From assembly GCF_000373145.1 (NCBI RefSeq), contig NZ_KB890624.1, forward strand, positions 200-64,199: DNA of 64,000 nt, written 5' to 3'. Position numbers and translations under genes: made by a program. This DNA comes from Thermus oshimai DSM 12092 (GTDB lineage Bacteria; Deinococcota; Deinococci; Deinococcales; Thermaceae). The notes under the pieces are model-generated. The model worked only from the letters and a program-made list of their open reading frames with translations, did not search any database and was not told where the DNA came from. Positions 55,844 to 64,000 of the stretch are shown one piece after another. Numbering within the stretch: position 1 is the first letter of the stretch; each line of letters begins with the position of its first letter.

Positions 55844-58375
55844 CTAGCTTAGCACCTCCGGCCTTCCCAGCAAGAACCCCTGCCCCAGCCGGAAGCCCAG
55901 GCTCCGGAGGTAGGCCAGGGTGGCCTCGTGCTCAACCCCCTCGGCCACCACCGGCAACCCCAGGGCCTGGCCCAGGGCCAAGACCGCGGCCACCACCCGG
56001 GCCGCGGGGCTTTGGGGGTCTGGGGGGTTTCCCAGGGCGCTGGTGAAGCGCTGGCCGAGCTTGAGCCCGTCCACCGGAAGGGAGGCCAGGCGCTCCAGGC
56101 TGGAATAGCCCGAGCCGAAGTCGTCCAGGTAGACCCGTACCCCCAGGGCGCGGAGGACCTCCAGGCTCTTCAGGGCATCCCGGCCCCGCTCGTCGGGGGC
56201 CAGGGCGGTTTCCGTGACCTCCAGGACCAAGGCCTCTGGGGGTAGGCCCGCCTCTTCCAAAAGAAGGGCCAGCCGCCCCGGGTAGCCGGGGTCCAGAAGC
56301 TCCTGCGGGCTTACGTTCACGTGCACGGGCAGGCCGTGGCGGGAATGCTCCTCTAGGGCCAACCCCAGGGCCAGTTCCCCCAGGGCCCCGATGAGCCGGT
56401 GCCGCTCCGCCAGGGGGATGAAGAGGGCAGGGGAGACCCGCCAGCGGAGGAGGGCCTCGAGGGCCACCGGTTCCTTTCGCTCCAGATCCACGATGGGCTG
56501 GTAGGCCAGCCAGAACCCCTTCCGGGCGGCCAGGTCCTCCCTCAGGGCCTCCAGGAGGTCAAACTCCTCCCTTAGCCTTTCCTGAAGGCTTTCCTCGTAG
56601 AAGGCGATCCGGTCCTTGCCCTCGGCCTTGGCCCGGTAGAGGGCCAAATCGGCCCGCTTCAGCACCTCTCCCGGGCCTAAGGCCTCCTCCACCAGGGCGA
56701 TGCCGATGGAAACGGAGAGGTGGTAGATCCGCCCCCCCACGGGCAAGGGGAGGCGCACCACCTCTAGAAGCCGTTCCGCCACCGCCACCGCCTCCTCGGG
56801 GCCCCTAAGGTCCGTGAGGAGAACCAGGAACTCGTCCCCCCCCTGGCGGGCCACCAGGTCCCGGGGGCGCACCGCCCCCTGCAGGCGGGCGGCCAGGGCC
56901 ATGAGGGCCTGGTCCCCCGCGCTGTGGCCCGAGAGGTCGTTCACCAGCTTGAACCCGTCCAGGTCCAGGTAGAGCACCGCCCCTTTTCGCACCTGGGCCA
57001 GCTTCTCCAGGAAGAAGAGCCGGTTGGGCAGGCCCGTGAGGGGGTCGTGGTAGGCCAGGTGCTGCACCCGGCCCTCCAGCTCAAGCCGCCTCAAGAGAAG
57101 CCCCAGCTGGCTGGCGAAGGCCTGGGCCAGCTCCACCTCCAGGGGGCTGAAGGCCTCCTCCCGCTCAAAGTTGTCCAGGTACAAGAAGGCCTTCCGCTCC
57201 CCCGAGAGGAAGACGGGCACGGAAAGGATGGCCCGGATCTCCCGCACCCGCCCCGCCTCCTCCATGACCTGCCGCCTCTTGGGGTCCAGGCGGGCGTTGA
57301 AGCGGGCGAGGTCTTGTTGGGTGAACACCTGGGCCTCCCGGTGGCCGGTGAGGGAAAGGGGCTCCTCGGGGGAGAGGCGCACCCGGCGGAGGGCCTTCAG
57401 GTCGTAGCCCTTGGCGGCCACGAAGTGGTAGTACCCGTCCTCCTTCAAGACGGTCACGCTCCCCGCCTGGGCGTTGGGGATGGTGGCCATGGCCGCCTCG
57501 AGGATGAGCCCGTACACCGACTCCGAAAGCCCCTCCGCCATCAGGGTTTCGTAGACCCGGAGGAGGTTGGTGCGGAAGGCCTGCCAGAGGGCTTCCCGCC
57601 GTTGTGCCTCGTCCTTTTCCCGCACATCCAGCCCCAGGGCCAGAACCTCCAGGACCTCCCCCCCGGGCCCCGGCACGGCGAGAAGGGTCCACTCCGCCCC
57701 CAGGGCGTGGACCCGCACCGCCTCGCCGGGGGTTTCCAGGGCCGCCTCGAGGGGCAGGGCCAAGGGCAGGCCCCGGGCCGCGGGGTTGGCGTAGAGGAGC
57801 GCCCCTTCCGGGCTAAAGCGGAGGACGTAAAGGGGGGTTTTCTCCAGGAGGCCCTCCAGGCGCCGCACCCGCTCCAGCAGGTTCAGGCTCAGGGCCAGGA
57901 CCCGGGCCAGGCCTTTTAGGAGCTCCACCTCGTCTTCCCGGAAAGCCCGCACCTCCCGGCAGGCGTCCACCCCCAGAAAGCCCCAAAGCCGCCCTTCCAG
58001 GAAGACCGGCACCGCCAGGAGGGCCTGGATGTCCTGGGCCTCCAGGAGGGGGCGTTCCTCCTCCGGAAAGGTGCGCACCGCCCCCTGGATGGGCCTCCCT
58101 TCCAGGAAGCGCTCCACCCAGCGCCCGTACCCCTGGGCCATGGGAACGCGCGTTAAGAGGGGGTTTCCCAGCTGGGGCGTGACCCCTTCCCGCGTCCACT
58201 CCGAAAGCTGGGTGGCGTACCAGGCGCCCTCCTGGGCCTCGAGGCGGAAGAGGTAGGCCCGGTCCACCCCAAGCCCTTCCCCTAGCCGCGCCAGGGCCTC
58301 CCCCAGGCCTTCCGCTCCCTTTTCCAAAAGGGCGAGGGCGGCCTCCAGGTACCAGCCCCCTAAGAGGGCTTCCAT
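55844..58375 (-). CDS. GAF sensor with GGDEF and EAL domains
   Basis: An 843-residue soluble protein: GAF (about 10-165), a PAS-like stretch (170-250), GAF (270-440), GGDEF (about 450-610) and EAL (about 620-840). The cyclase site is intact GGDEF, with an RxxD inhibitory site (RPRD) five residues before. The EAL motif is present (LEALLRW). It could make or break c-di-GMP. TATAAT with an extended TG is 11 nt before the ATG. Only 4 nt separate it from the HD-GYP gene, so partial cotranscription is possible. Confidence 0.92.
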   Translation of the reverse strand: MEALLGGWYLEAALALLEKGAEGLGEALARLGEGLGVDRAYLFRLEAQEGAWYATQLSEWTREGVTPQLGNPLLTRVPMAQGYGRWVERFLEGRPIQGAVRTFPEEERPLLEAQDIQALLAVPVFLEGRLWGFLGVDACREVRAFREDEVELLKGLARVLALSLNLLERVRRLEGLLEKTPLYVLRFSPEGALLYANPAARGLPLALPLEAALETPGEAVRVHALGAEWTLLAVPGPGGEVLEVLALGLDVREKDEAQRREALWQAFRTNLLRVYETLMAEGLSESVYGLILEAAMATIPNAQAGSVTVLKEDGYYHFVAAKGYDLKALRRVRLSPEEPLSLTGHREAQVFTQQDLARFNARLDPKRRQVMEEAGRVREIRAILSVPVFLSGERKAFLYLDNFEREEAFSPLEVELAQAFASQLGLLLRRLELEGRVQHLAYHDPLTGLPNRLFFLEKLAQVRKGAVLYLDLDGFKLVNDLSGHSAGDQALMALAARLQGAVRPRDLVARQGGDEFLVLLTDLRGPEEAVAVAERLLEVVRLPLPVGGRIYHLSVSIGIALVEEALGPGEVLKRADLALYRAKAEGKDRIAFYEESLQERLREEFDLLEALREDLAARKGFWLAYQPIVDLERKEPVALEALLRWRVSPALFIPLAERHRLIGALGELALGLALEEHSRHGLPVHVNVSPQELLDPGYPGRLALLLEEAGLPPEALVLEVTETALAPDERGRDALKSLEVLRALGVRVYLDDFGSGYSSLERLASLPVDGLKLGQRFTSALGNPPDPQSPAARVVAAVLALGQALGLPVVAEGVEHEATLAYLRSLGFRLGQGFLLGRPEVLS

Positions 58376-58386
58376 CTTGGGTTTGG

Positions 58387-58394
58387 ATTATACA
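58387..58394 (-). promoter_or_regulatory. Extended -10 promoter of the GGDEF-EAL gene
   Basis: Minus strand TGTATAAT, 11 nt before the ATG; no clear -35. Confidence 0.5.
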
Positions 58395-58410
58395 CCTCTT
58401 TAGAACCCCC

Positions 58411-60648
58411 CTAGGCCACCACCGAAAGACCCTGCGCCTTGGCCTGGTACATCCGGGTGTCCGCGGCGGAGAGGAGGGCGTCCTCCGTGTCCCCGTCCTC
58501 GGGGAAGGCGGCCACCCCGATGTTCACCCCCAGGCAGTGCCCCTCCAGGCAGATCTCCCCGATGGCCTGGGCGTGGCGGAAGGCCGCGGCCACCGCCCCC
58601 CCCTTGGGGGTGTGGGGGAAGAGGACGGCGAACTCGTCCCCCCCCCAGCGGAAGACCTTGTCCCCGTTGCGCCGCCCCTTTTTTAACGCCTCCGCCACCC
58701 GTTTCAGGGCCAGGTCCCCCATGGCGTGGCCCAGGCGGTCGTTGATGGGCTTGAAGCCCCGGAGGTCCAGCACCGCCAGGGCCAGGGGGTAGTTGTAGCG
58801 CTTGGCCCGGGCGAGCTCCTCCTGGAAGGCCCGCTCAAAGGCCCTGCGGTTCCCAAGCCCCGTGAGGGGGTCGGTGAGGGCGGCCTCCTCCAGGAGCCTG
58901 CGGCTATGGCTTTCGTGGAGGAGGGTGGCCAGGGGGGCGGCGAAGAAGCGGGCGGCCTCGAGGCTGTCCTTCCCGAAGGCCCTGGGATCGTGGAGGTTGT
59001 CCAGGTTGAGGTAGGCCAGGACCTCCCCCTGGTAGGTCACGGGCAGGCAGAGGTTGGCCTGGATCTCCCGGGCCCGCCCCGCCGCGTCTATGACCTCCTC
59101 GGGGGCGGTCTGGTGGCTGATCTCGGGGATGGGCCTGTCCTCCACGGACATGACCCGGGGCACCCCCTTCCGGGCTTCCCGTTCCCCAAGCCCGTACCAG
59201 AGGAGCATGCCCTCGGGGGAGAAGCGCACCGCCTGGAGGGCTTCCAGGTCGTAGCCCAAGGCGGCCTTGTACACGTAGGCTCCGCCCTCCAAAACCAGCA
59301 GGCTTCCCGCCTCCGCCCCCGGCACCAGGGCCACCGCCTCCTCCAGAAGGGGGTGGTAGAGCGCCTCCGGGGGCTTCTCCAGAAGGCGAAGGAAGAGGGC
59401 GTTCACCCGCTCGTGCCGCTCCTTCTCCTCCAGGCGCTCCAGGGCCAGGCCCAGGGTGCGGCAGGCCAGGAGGAGCATCTCCTCCTCCGCCTTCCGCCAG
59501 GGGCGGGCGGCTTGTTGCCCCAGCACCAGGACCCTCCGGGTGCGCGGGGCGCCCGGGGTGGGCACGGGGTGGGCCACGAAGGTCCGCCAGCCCAGGGCCT
59601 TGAGGGCGGGCACCACCCGGCTTTCCTCCGCGTAGCGGGCGGTGTAGACCGGGCTTCCCGTCTCGTACACCTGCCAGGCCAGGCCCACCCCGTAGGGGAG
59701 GCCCTCTTCCAGGACCTTGAGGAGGCTTGGCTCCGTCACCCCGTGGTGCCCCAGGGCCACCATGCGCGCCCCCCGGGCCTCCCAAAGGGCCCCCGACTCC
59801 AGCCCCAACACCTCCACCAAGAGGGCCAGGGCCTTTCTGGCCGCCTCCCCCTTGCTCCTGGCGCTTTCCATCCTTTCGGAGAGCTCCGCGAGGAGGCGGC
59901 GGGCCTCGAGGTCAGCCAGCTGGTCCAGCTCCAGGCTCACCGCCTGGGCGAAGCGGACAAGCCCCTCCACCTCTTCTTCCAAAAAGAGCCCAGGCCTTTC
60001 CAAATTCAGCACCGCCACCACCTGGCCCCGTTCCTTTAGGGGCAGGGCGAGCTCGCTCAAAGAGGGCAGGCCGGGCGCGGCGATGTACCCTTCCTCCCGG
60101 CGCACGTCGGGGATGTAAAGGGGCCTTTCCTCCCGGTAGGCCCGGCCCACCACCCCCGTGGCGGGGATCCGGTCCAGGGATAGGGGGGGCACGGAGGCCA
60201 GGAGGCGGAACCCCTCCTCTTCCGGCACCCAGACCCCCACGTGCCCCCCCGCGCCCAGCTCGGAAAGGCGCTCGGGGAGGCTTTTTAAGAGCTCGGTCCG
60301 GTTCCTGGCCCCCGCCAGCCCTTCCAGGGCCAGGGTGAGGTAGCGGAGGCTCCTCGCCAGCCCCTTGGCCCGCCGGTGGGCCCGCCGCAGGGTTTCCCCC
60401 ACCCCGTGGGCCAGGTAGGCGGAGAGGAGGAGGATGGCCGCCCCCATGGCCTGGAACCCGGGAAAGAGGAGGAGCAGGAGGGTGGAAACCCCTGCGGCCA
60501 CAAGCCCCCAGGGGAGGCCGTAGAGGCTCGCCACTATGGCGGTGAAGAACATGTACCAGGGAAGGATGTAGGGCTCCCCGTAACCCAAAGCCCCCACCAG
60601 AAGGCCCAGGAGGAGGCTTAGAAGGGCGAGGAGGGGGTAAAACCGCAT
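58411..60648 (-). CDS. Membrane GAF-GGDEF diguanylate cyclase
   Basis: A 745-residue protein: about five N-terminal hydrophobic helices (residues 3-90), two or three GAF domains (about 110-570), and a GGDEF domain at the C-terminus. The active site GGDEF is intact, preceded by an RNGD inhibitory site. It should make c-di-GMP from GTP in response to an intracellular signal sensed by GAF or by the membrane part. TAGGAT lies 9 nt before the ATG. Upstream of the other two c-di-GMP genes on the same strand. Confidence 0.9.
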   Translation of the reverse strand: MRFYPLLALLSLLLGLLVGALGYGEPYILPWYMFFTAIVASLYGLPWGLVAAGVSTLLLLLFPGFQAMGAAILLLSAYLAHGVGETLRRAHRRAKGLARSLRYLTLALEGLAGARNRTELLKSLPERLSELGAGGHVGVWVPEEEGFRLLASVPPLSLDRIPATGVVGRAYREERPLYIPDVRREEGYIAAPGLPSLSELALPLKERGQVVAVLNLERPGLFLEEEVEGLVRFAQAVSLELDQLADLEARRLLAELSERMESARSKGEAARKALALLVEVLGLESGALWEARGARMVALGHHGVTEPSLLKVLEEGLPYGVGLAWQVYETGSPVYTARYAEESRVVPALKALGWRTFVAHPVPTPGAPRTRRVLVLGQQAARPWRKAEEEMLLLACRTLGLALERLEEKERHERVNALFLRLLEKPPEALYHPLLEEAVALVPGAEAGSLLVLEGGAYVYKAALGYDLEALQAVRFSPEGMLLWYGLGEREARKGVPRVMSVEDRPIPEISHQTAPEEVIDAAGRAREIQANLCLPVTYQGEVLAYLNLDNLHDPRAFGKDSLEAARFFAAPLATLLHESHSRRLLEEAALTDPLTGLGNRRAFERAFQEELARAKRYNYPLALAVLDLRGFKPINDRLGHAMGDLALKRVAEALKKGRRNGDKVFRWGGDEFAVLFPHTPKGGAVAAAFRHAQAIGEICLEGHCLGVNIGVAAFPEDGDTEDALLSAADTRMYQAKAQGLSVVA

Positions 60649-60689
60649 ATTTGCGCCATCCTAAGGCTCTTTCTAGCGCCGCGCAACCC

Positions 60690-62216
60690 CTAGGCCCAGG
60701 GGTCGTGGAGCCGCGAGGGGGGCAGGGCCTCCCCTTCCAGGAAGCGCCGGGCGTAGAGGCGGGCCAGGGTGGGGAAGGGCTCGGCCTCTACCCTGGCCAG
60801 GGCGTAGAGGGCGGCGGCGTCCGCCAGGCGCCTCAGGGCCTCCTTGGCGTACCAGGGGCCTTCCTCGGCCAGGCGCCTCAGGGCCCCTTCCGCGTGCGCC
60901 CGGGCCTCGGGGTGGGCCATGAGGAGTTCCAGGAAGGGCTCGTGGGCCCGCTTTTTATGGATGGCCTCCAGCATGTCCAGGGCCTGGATGTTGGCCGGCC
61001 CCTCCCAGATGGGGGTGATAAGGGCCTCCCGGTGCCAGCGGGCCACCCCGTACTCCTCCAGGAAGCCAAGCCCTCCAAAGAGCTCCATGGCCCCCTGGGT
61101 GACGGCCGCGGCGTGCTCCGCGGTGCGCCCCTTGGCCAGGTGGGAGAGGAGGCGGGCCAGGTGGTAGCGCTCCGTGTAGGGAGGGCGTTCCTCCCACGCC
61201 CGGTCAAAGGCCTGGACCGCCAGGAAGGCCAGGGCCGTCCCCCCCACCTGCCTCAGGCGCATCTCCAGGAGGTCGTGCTGGACGAGGTCGTGCTCCATCA
61301 GCTTCTTCCCGAAGGCCGTGCGGCGCCGCACCCGGAAGAGAACCTCCAGGTGGGCCTTCTTGGCCAGGCCCATGGCCGCCACCGCGTTGGCCAGGCGGCT
61401 CACCGTGAGGTTCTCCAGGGTGTAGTAGATGCCCTCCTCGAGGCGCCCGATGGGGTAGGCCAGGCTCCCCTCCAGCTCCACCTCCCCCGAGGGCACGGCC
61501 CGGGTGGCGAGCTTCTCCTTGAAGCGGCGCACCCGGAAGTTGAGCCGGCCCTCCACCTCCCGGGGCAGGAGGAAAAGGGCAAGCCCCTTGGGGCCTGGGG
61601 GCGCCCCTTCAGGCCGGGCGGTGACGATGGCCCAGTCCGCCAGGCCCGCCCCCGAGGCGAAGTACTTGTCCCCCCCGAAAAGCCGGAAGGCCTCCCCCTC
61701 CCTCCTGGCCAGGGTGCGGTTGGCCCCTAGGTCGCTTCCCCCCTGGATCTCCGTCATCCAGGTGGCCCCGAAGGCCTGGCCGTAGAGGAGTTCCCGCTTC
61801 ACCCCTTCCCACTCGGGGGCGTACTTGTGGAGGGCGTAGGCCACCTGGTGGGTGATGGTGAGGATGCAGTAAAGCCCCCCGTCCGCCAGGAGGTAGCCCA
61901 GGGCGTAGTGGAGGGGCCAGCCCCGGCCCTCGTAGGGGGGGCGGACCATGGGCCTGAGCTTTTCCAGAAGGGCCTTCTGGGCAGGGGAGAGGAGGGCCCG
62001 GTCTATGCGGTTCCCGTCCAGGTCGTGCATCTTTAGCCGGGGCGGGGCCTCGAGGTCCACGTGGTAGGCCACCTCCAGGACCTCTTCCCCCACCAGCTTT
62101 CCGAAGGCCGAAAGCTCCTCCTCCGGGAGGCCCGGGGCAAAGGTGCGCAGGATCGCTTTAAGGTCCGGATCCAGGTGGTAGTGGTTCTCGCCCTGGCTGT
62201 AGAAGACCGCTTTCAT
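60690..62216 (-). CDS. Acyl-CoA dehydrogenase family protein
   Basis: A 508-residue flavoprotein. 'GQAFGATWMTEIQGGSDLGANRTLARREGEAFRLFGGDKYFASG' is the FAD/substrate loop, and 'YGVARWHREALITPIWEGPANIQALDML' is the C-terminal signature, with Glu in the WEG segment as usual base region of the long or isovaleryl type. It is longer than typical (380-400) and resembles AidB-like or long-chain dehydrogenases. Start supported by GGAGGCG. The promoter region at 62290-62350 shares a motif with the PDZ protease promoter. Confidence 0.85.
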   Translation of the reverse strand: MKAVFYSQGENHYHLDPDLKAILRTFAPGLPEEELSAFGKLVGEEVLEVAYHVDLEAPPRLKMHDLDGNRIDRALLSPAQKALLEKLRPMVRPPYEGRGWPLHYALGYLLADGGLYCILTITHQVAYALHKYAPEWEGVKRELLYGQAFGATWMTEIQGGSDLGANRTLARREGEAFRLFGGDKYFASGAGLADWAIVTARPEGAPPGPKGLALFLLPREVEGRLNFRVRRFKEKLATRAVPSGEVELEGSLAYPIGRLEEGIYYTLENLTVSRLANAVAAMGLAKKAHLEVLFRVRRRTAFGKKLMEHDLVQHDLLEMRLRQVGGTALAFLAVQAFDRAWEERPPYTERYHLARLLSHLAKGRTAEHAAAVTQGAMELFGGLGFLEEYGVARWHREALITPIWEGPANIQALDMLEAIHKKRAHEPFLELLMAHPEARAHAEGALRRLAEEGPWYAKEALRRLADAAALYALARVEAEPFPTLARLYARRFLEGEALPPSRLHDPWA

Positions 62217-62311
62217 GGTTACGCCTCCGGCCTAAGCCTATTCCTTGGACCGGAGGCGGGGCAAGCCCGTATCCTTCCGAGCGGTGGGATTTTGACTATC
62301 TCGGGGATATA

Positions 62312-62341
62312 TTTTTCACCAGCAGCTATAATCGTGAAAAA
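62312..62341. promoter_or_regulatory. TTTTTCAC/GTGAAAAA inverted repeat over the acyl-CoA dehydrogenase promoter
   Basis: Perfect 8-bp arms 14 nt apart, spanning the TATAGC -10. Likely the operator of a repressor of the dehydrogenase. One arm belongs to the sequence repeated at 20503. Confidence 0.5.
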
Positions 62342-62350
62342 GTTAGCAAA
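62330..62350 (-). repeat. Copy A of the sequence shared with 20503-20523
   Basis: Plus strand begins AATCGTGAAAAA and ends GCAAA. 18 of 21 positions match copy B. Both lie upstream of minus-strand genes. Confidence 0.55.
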
Positions 62351-62516
62351 TCAAGACATTTCCAAAACCAAAAGCTCCCCCTCCCAATCCCGGGAAGCAG
62401 CCTAAGGCTAGGCCTCGAGCTCACAGAAGGCCTTTTCCCACTAGCCCATGAGGATGAGGGCCTGACGGATCCCTCGGCCTTTCCAGGGCGCTCCCCGTCC
62501 CAGTGGGGAGGGGCGC

Positions 62517-62720
62517 TCAAAGGTCCAGAGGCTCCGGCGGCGGTAGGCCCAAGGCGGTGAGGCGGAGGCCTAGGGCTTCTAAGGGCAGGTAAAAGAGCGC
62601 TTCTTCCTCCGTGTCCACCGCCCGGGCAAAGAGGAGGTCGCCCTGGCGGCGCTCTAGGCGGTAGTCCCGGCCTCGAGCCCGGAAGAGGGCGCCGGGTTTG
62701 AGGAGGTCCAGGGTCTCCAT
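62517..62720 (-). CDS. Small hypothetical protein
   Basis: A 67-residue soluble protein ('METLDLLKPGALFRARGRDYRLERRQGDLLFARAVDTEEEALFYLPLEALG...'). I recognise no family. Alternative ATG codons lie 9 and 12 nt upstream; no ribosome site distinguishes them. Codon use (G/C at third positions) is like real Thermus genes, which supports it. It is divergent from the recombinase. Confidence 0.5.
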   Translation of the reverse strand: METLDLLKPGALFRARGRDYRLERRQGDLLFARAVDTEEEALFYLPLEALGLRLTALGLPPPEPLDL

Positions 62721-62785
62721 GGGCCCCATCATAGGGGGCTTTGGGGCGGGAAGGCTCCAAGCCTGGCCAGGTCCCCACAAAATCC

Positions 62786-62805
62786 TCACTAAGATTGCTT
62801 AGTGA
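62786..62805. promoter_or_regulatory. Inverted repeat upstream of the tyrosine recombinase promoter
   Basis: TCACTAAG-ATTG-CTTAGTGA: perfect 8-bp arms, ending 4 nt before the -35. A likely operator, or a recombination-related site. Confidence 0.45.
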
Positions 62806-62809
62806 GCAT

Positions 62810-62838
62810 TTACCATAGCCCCGGTTGGGCTATATACT
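62810..62838 (+). promoter_or_regulatory. Promoter of the tyrosine recombinase gene
   Basis: TTACCA (62810-62815), 17-nt spacer, TATACT (62833-62838). Predicted start of transcription is about 5 nt before the ATG at 62850. Confidence 0.6.
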
Positions 62839-62849
62839 GGCCCCAGAGC

Positions 62850-63920
62850 ATGCTCCGACCCTTGCCCAACTACGAGGACCCGGCCAAGCGCCGCCTCGAG
62901 GCCGTGCGGGCGGCCCACGAGGGGGACCTGGAGGGCCTGATCGCGCTTCTCGGCTACCACCTGGCCCACAAGTCCGGCAAGCGCACCGCCTTAAGCGCCA
63001 GAACCCTGGAGCTCTACGCCCTGGCGGTGCGGGACTTCTTCCGCTACCTCTGGCCCGAGGGGGCGCCCGGCCCCAGGGTGTCCCTCCTGCAGGTGACCCC
63101 CGACCACATCGACGCCTGGCTCGCCGACCTCCTGGCCCACGGGGGCCACACGGTGCCCCCCGAGGAGCGCCGCCCCCTAAAGCCCAGCACCGCGGCCAGC
63201 TACCTGGCGGGCATCCGGGCCCTGTACCGCGCCCTGAAGTGGGCGGGCGCGGTGCGGGAAAACCCCACCCTCGAGGTCAGGCCCCCCAAAGACCCCACGC
63301 CCCGCCACGAGCGCCGCCCGGCCCTGCCCCAGACCCTTTACCGGCGTCTTTTAAACCTGATACAAAAAGGTGGCAAGGAGCTCCGGGAGGCCGAGTACAA
63401 GCGCTTCCGGGACCTCCTCATCCTAAGGCTCATGGGGGAGGTGGGCCTAAGGATCTCCGAGGTGGAGGGGCTCAACGTGGAGGATTTTGACCCCGTGGAG
63501 GAGGAGCTCCACATCCAAAGGGGCAAAGGGGGCAAGGCCCGCACCGTGCCCCTCCCTCCGGACCTGGCGGAAGGCCTTCAGGCCTGGCTCAAGGTGCGCA
63601 CCCTCCACGAAGCCCCCGGGGAAAAGGCCCTCTTCATCAACCTCGGGGGCCGGAAGGCCCACGGGAGGCGGCTTAGGGCCTGGACCATCCGCAAGGAGCT
63701 TTCCGAGGCCCTAAGGGCCCTCGAGGCCCCCAGGCGCTACTACGGCCCCCACAGCCTCCGCCACCTGGCCGGGACGAGGCTTTACCAGGCCACGGGGGAC
63801 CTCTACCTGGTGGCCACCCTGTTGGGCCACGCGGACGTGAGCACCAGCCAGATCTACGCCAAGATGGACCGCTCCCGCCTCAAGGAGGCGGTGCGGAACC
63901 TCTACGGCAAAAAGCCCTAG
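62850..63920 (+). CDS. Tyrosine recombinase, XerC/D-like
   Basis: A 356-residue integrase-family recombinase. N-terminal SAM-like core-binding domain (about 50-150), catalytic domain with R in 'EVGLRISEVEGLN', the HxxR in 'PHSLRHLAGTRLYQ', and Tyr in 'STSQIYAKM'. I chose the ATG at 62850, since the promoter -10 is 11 nt upstream and an earlier GTG would lie before the start of transcription. Chromosome-dimer resolution (XerA-like) is as likely as an integrative element; no phage or integrase-linked genes surround it. Confidence 0.88.
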   Translation: MLRPLPNYEDPAKRRLEAVRAAHEGDLEGLIALLGYHLAHKSGKRTALSARTLELYALAVRDFFRYLWPEGAPGPRVSLLQVTPDHIDAWLADLLAHGGHTVPPEERRPLKPSTAASYLAGIRALYRALKWAGAVRENPTLEVRPPKDPTPRHERRPALPQTLYRRLLNLIQKGGKELREAEYKRFRDLLILRLMGEVGLRISEVEGLNVEDFDPVEEELHIQRGKGGKARTVPLPPDLAEGLQAWLKVRTLHEAPGEKALFINLGGRKAHGRRLRAWTIRKELSEALRALEAPRRYYGPHSLRHLAGTRLYQATGDLYLVATLLGHADVSTSQIYAKMDRSRLKEAVRNLYGKKP

Positions 63921-64000
63921 CTGAACTCCCGCTCCAGCTCCCTAAGCCGCTCGGCGATCCCCGTGTACTCCAGCTCCTCCATGGGGAGCATGGCGGGGCC
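63917..64000 (-). CDS. C-terminal end of an unidentified protein (cut by window edge)
   Basis: The last 27 codons of a minus-strand gene are visible, ending '...MLPMEELEYTGIAERLRELEREFS'. Its stop shares CTAG with the recombinase stop. Too short to name. Confidence 0.55.
   Translation of the reverse strand, partial: GPAMLPMEELEYTGIAERLRELEREFS

Larger units (their letters stand above)
62217..62516. other. Intergenic region upstream of the acyl-CoA dehydrogenase
   Basis: No coding frame with family signals was found. It is AT-richer than its surroundings. On the minus strand TTGATT, a spacer of about 18 nt and TATAGC form a promoter toward the acyl-CoA dehydrogenase. TTTTTCAC (62312-62319) and GTGAAAAA (62334-62341) form an inverted repeat. 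Near 62493-62520 is a CTCCCC/GGGGAG hairpin just past the end of the next small gene; it has no U-tract. Confidence 0.6.

Noticed and set aside
62850-63920. Recombinase as sign of a prophage or integrative element
   Set aside because: No phage, capsid, partition or conjugation genes, no direct repeats or tRNA att site nearby; codon use is like the neighbours.

Overview
The base composition (very high GC, heavy use of G or C at third codon positions), frequent ATGA start/stop overlaps and the families present indicate a Thermus chromosome. The nearest match I can argue for is Thermus scotoductus or a close relative: both nitrite reductases, nirK and nirS, lie side by side, and the NirK is the unusual three-domain form with a Ser in the sensing loop and a Gln as copper ligand, known from T. 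scotoductus SA-01. Strain identity is inference.

Layout. 1-22 kb is mostly ordinary housekeeping: two short-chain dehydrogenases, a serine hydrolase, a DtxR/MntR-type regulator with an APC permease, a gamma-glutamyltransferase, DUF72, a SAM-riboswitch-controlled metY-metX pair, sufE, a MoxR/DUF58/VWA operon, an aldolase/alcohol dehydrogenase pair, a P1-family peptidase and a trypsin-like PDZ protease. 20.5-52.2 kb is a large nitrate respiration and denitrification island. It runs from an accessory NO-response operon (YwiC-like protein, mini heme-copper-like protein, cupin, ScdA-N domain, Rrf2 regulator) through norC-norB-norH, nirK, nirS, nirJ, a type II NADH dehydrogenase, a cupin-hemerythrin fusion and feoABC to dnrS-dnrT, narC-G-H-J-I-K1-K2, and a downstream set (beta-carbonic anhydrase, DUF2249 proteins, 7Fe ferredoxin, mini heme-copper-like protein, protoglobin/MoaD fusion, NnrS-like membrane protein, DUF59). 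52.2-60.6 kb encodes three large sensory c-di-GMP proteins (HD-GYP, GGDEF-EAL, GGDEF). The end holds an acyl-CoA dehydrogenase, a tyrosine recombinase and two small or partial genes.

How it works together. NarGHI with the cytochrome NarC reduces nitrate to nitrite; NarK1/K2 move nitrate and nitrite; NirK and/or NirS reduce nitrite to NO; NorCB reduces NO to N2O. No nosZ is in the window. NDH-2 can feed the quinone pool, and FeoABC supplies iron for the heme and Fe-S load. Two recurring DNA motifs tie the island together. One is an FNR-like palindrome, CC(T/A)TGAC-N4-GTCA(T/A)GG, at seven places before NO-handling genes. The other is RGGACR-N2-YGTCCY, in front of nirK, nirS, nar/dnrS, the YwiC-like gene and, well outside the island, a DegV-like gene; it often sits where a -35 box would be. 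DnrT and DnrS are the natural candidates for reading them. Many genes start 6-7 nt after a TANNNT -10 box, so they look leaderless.
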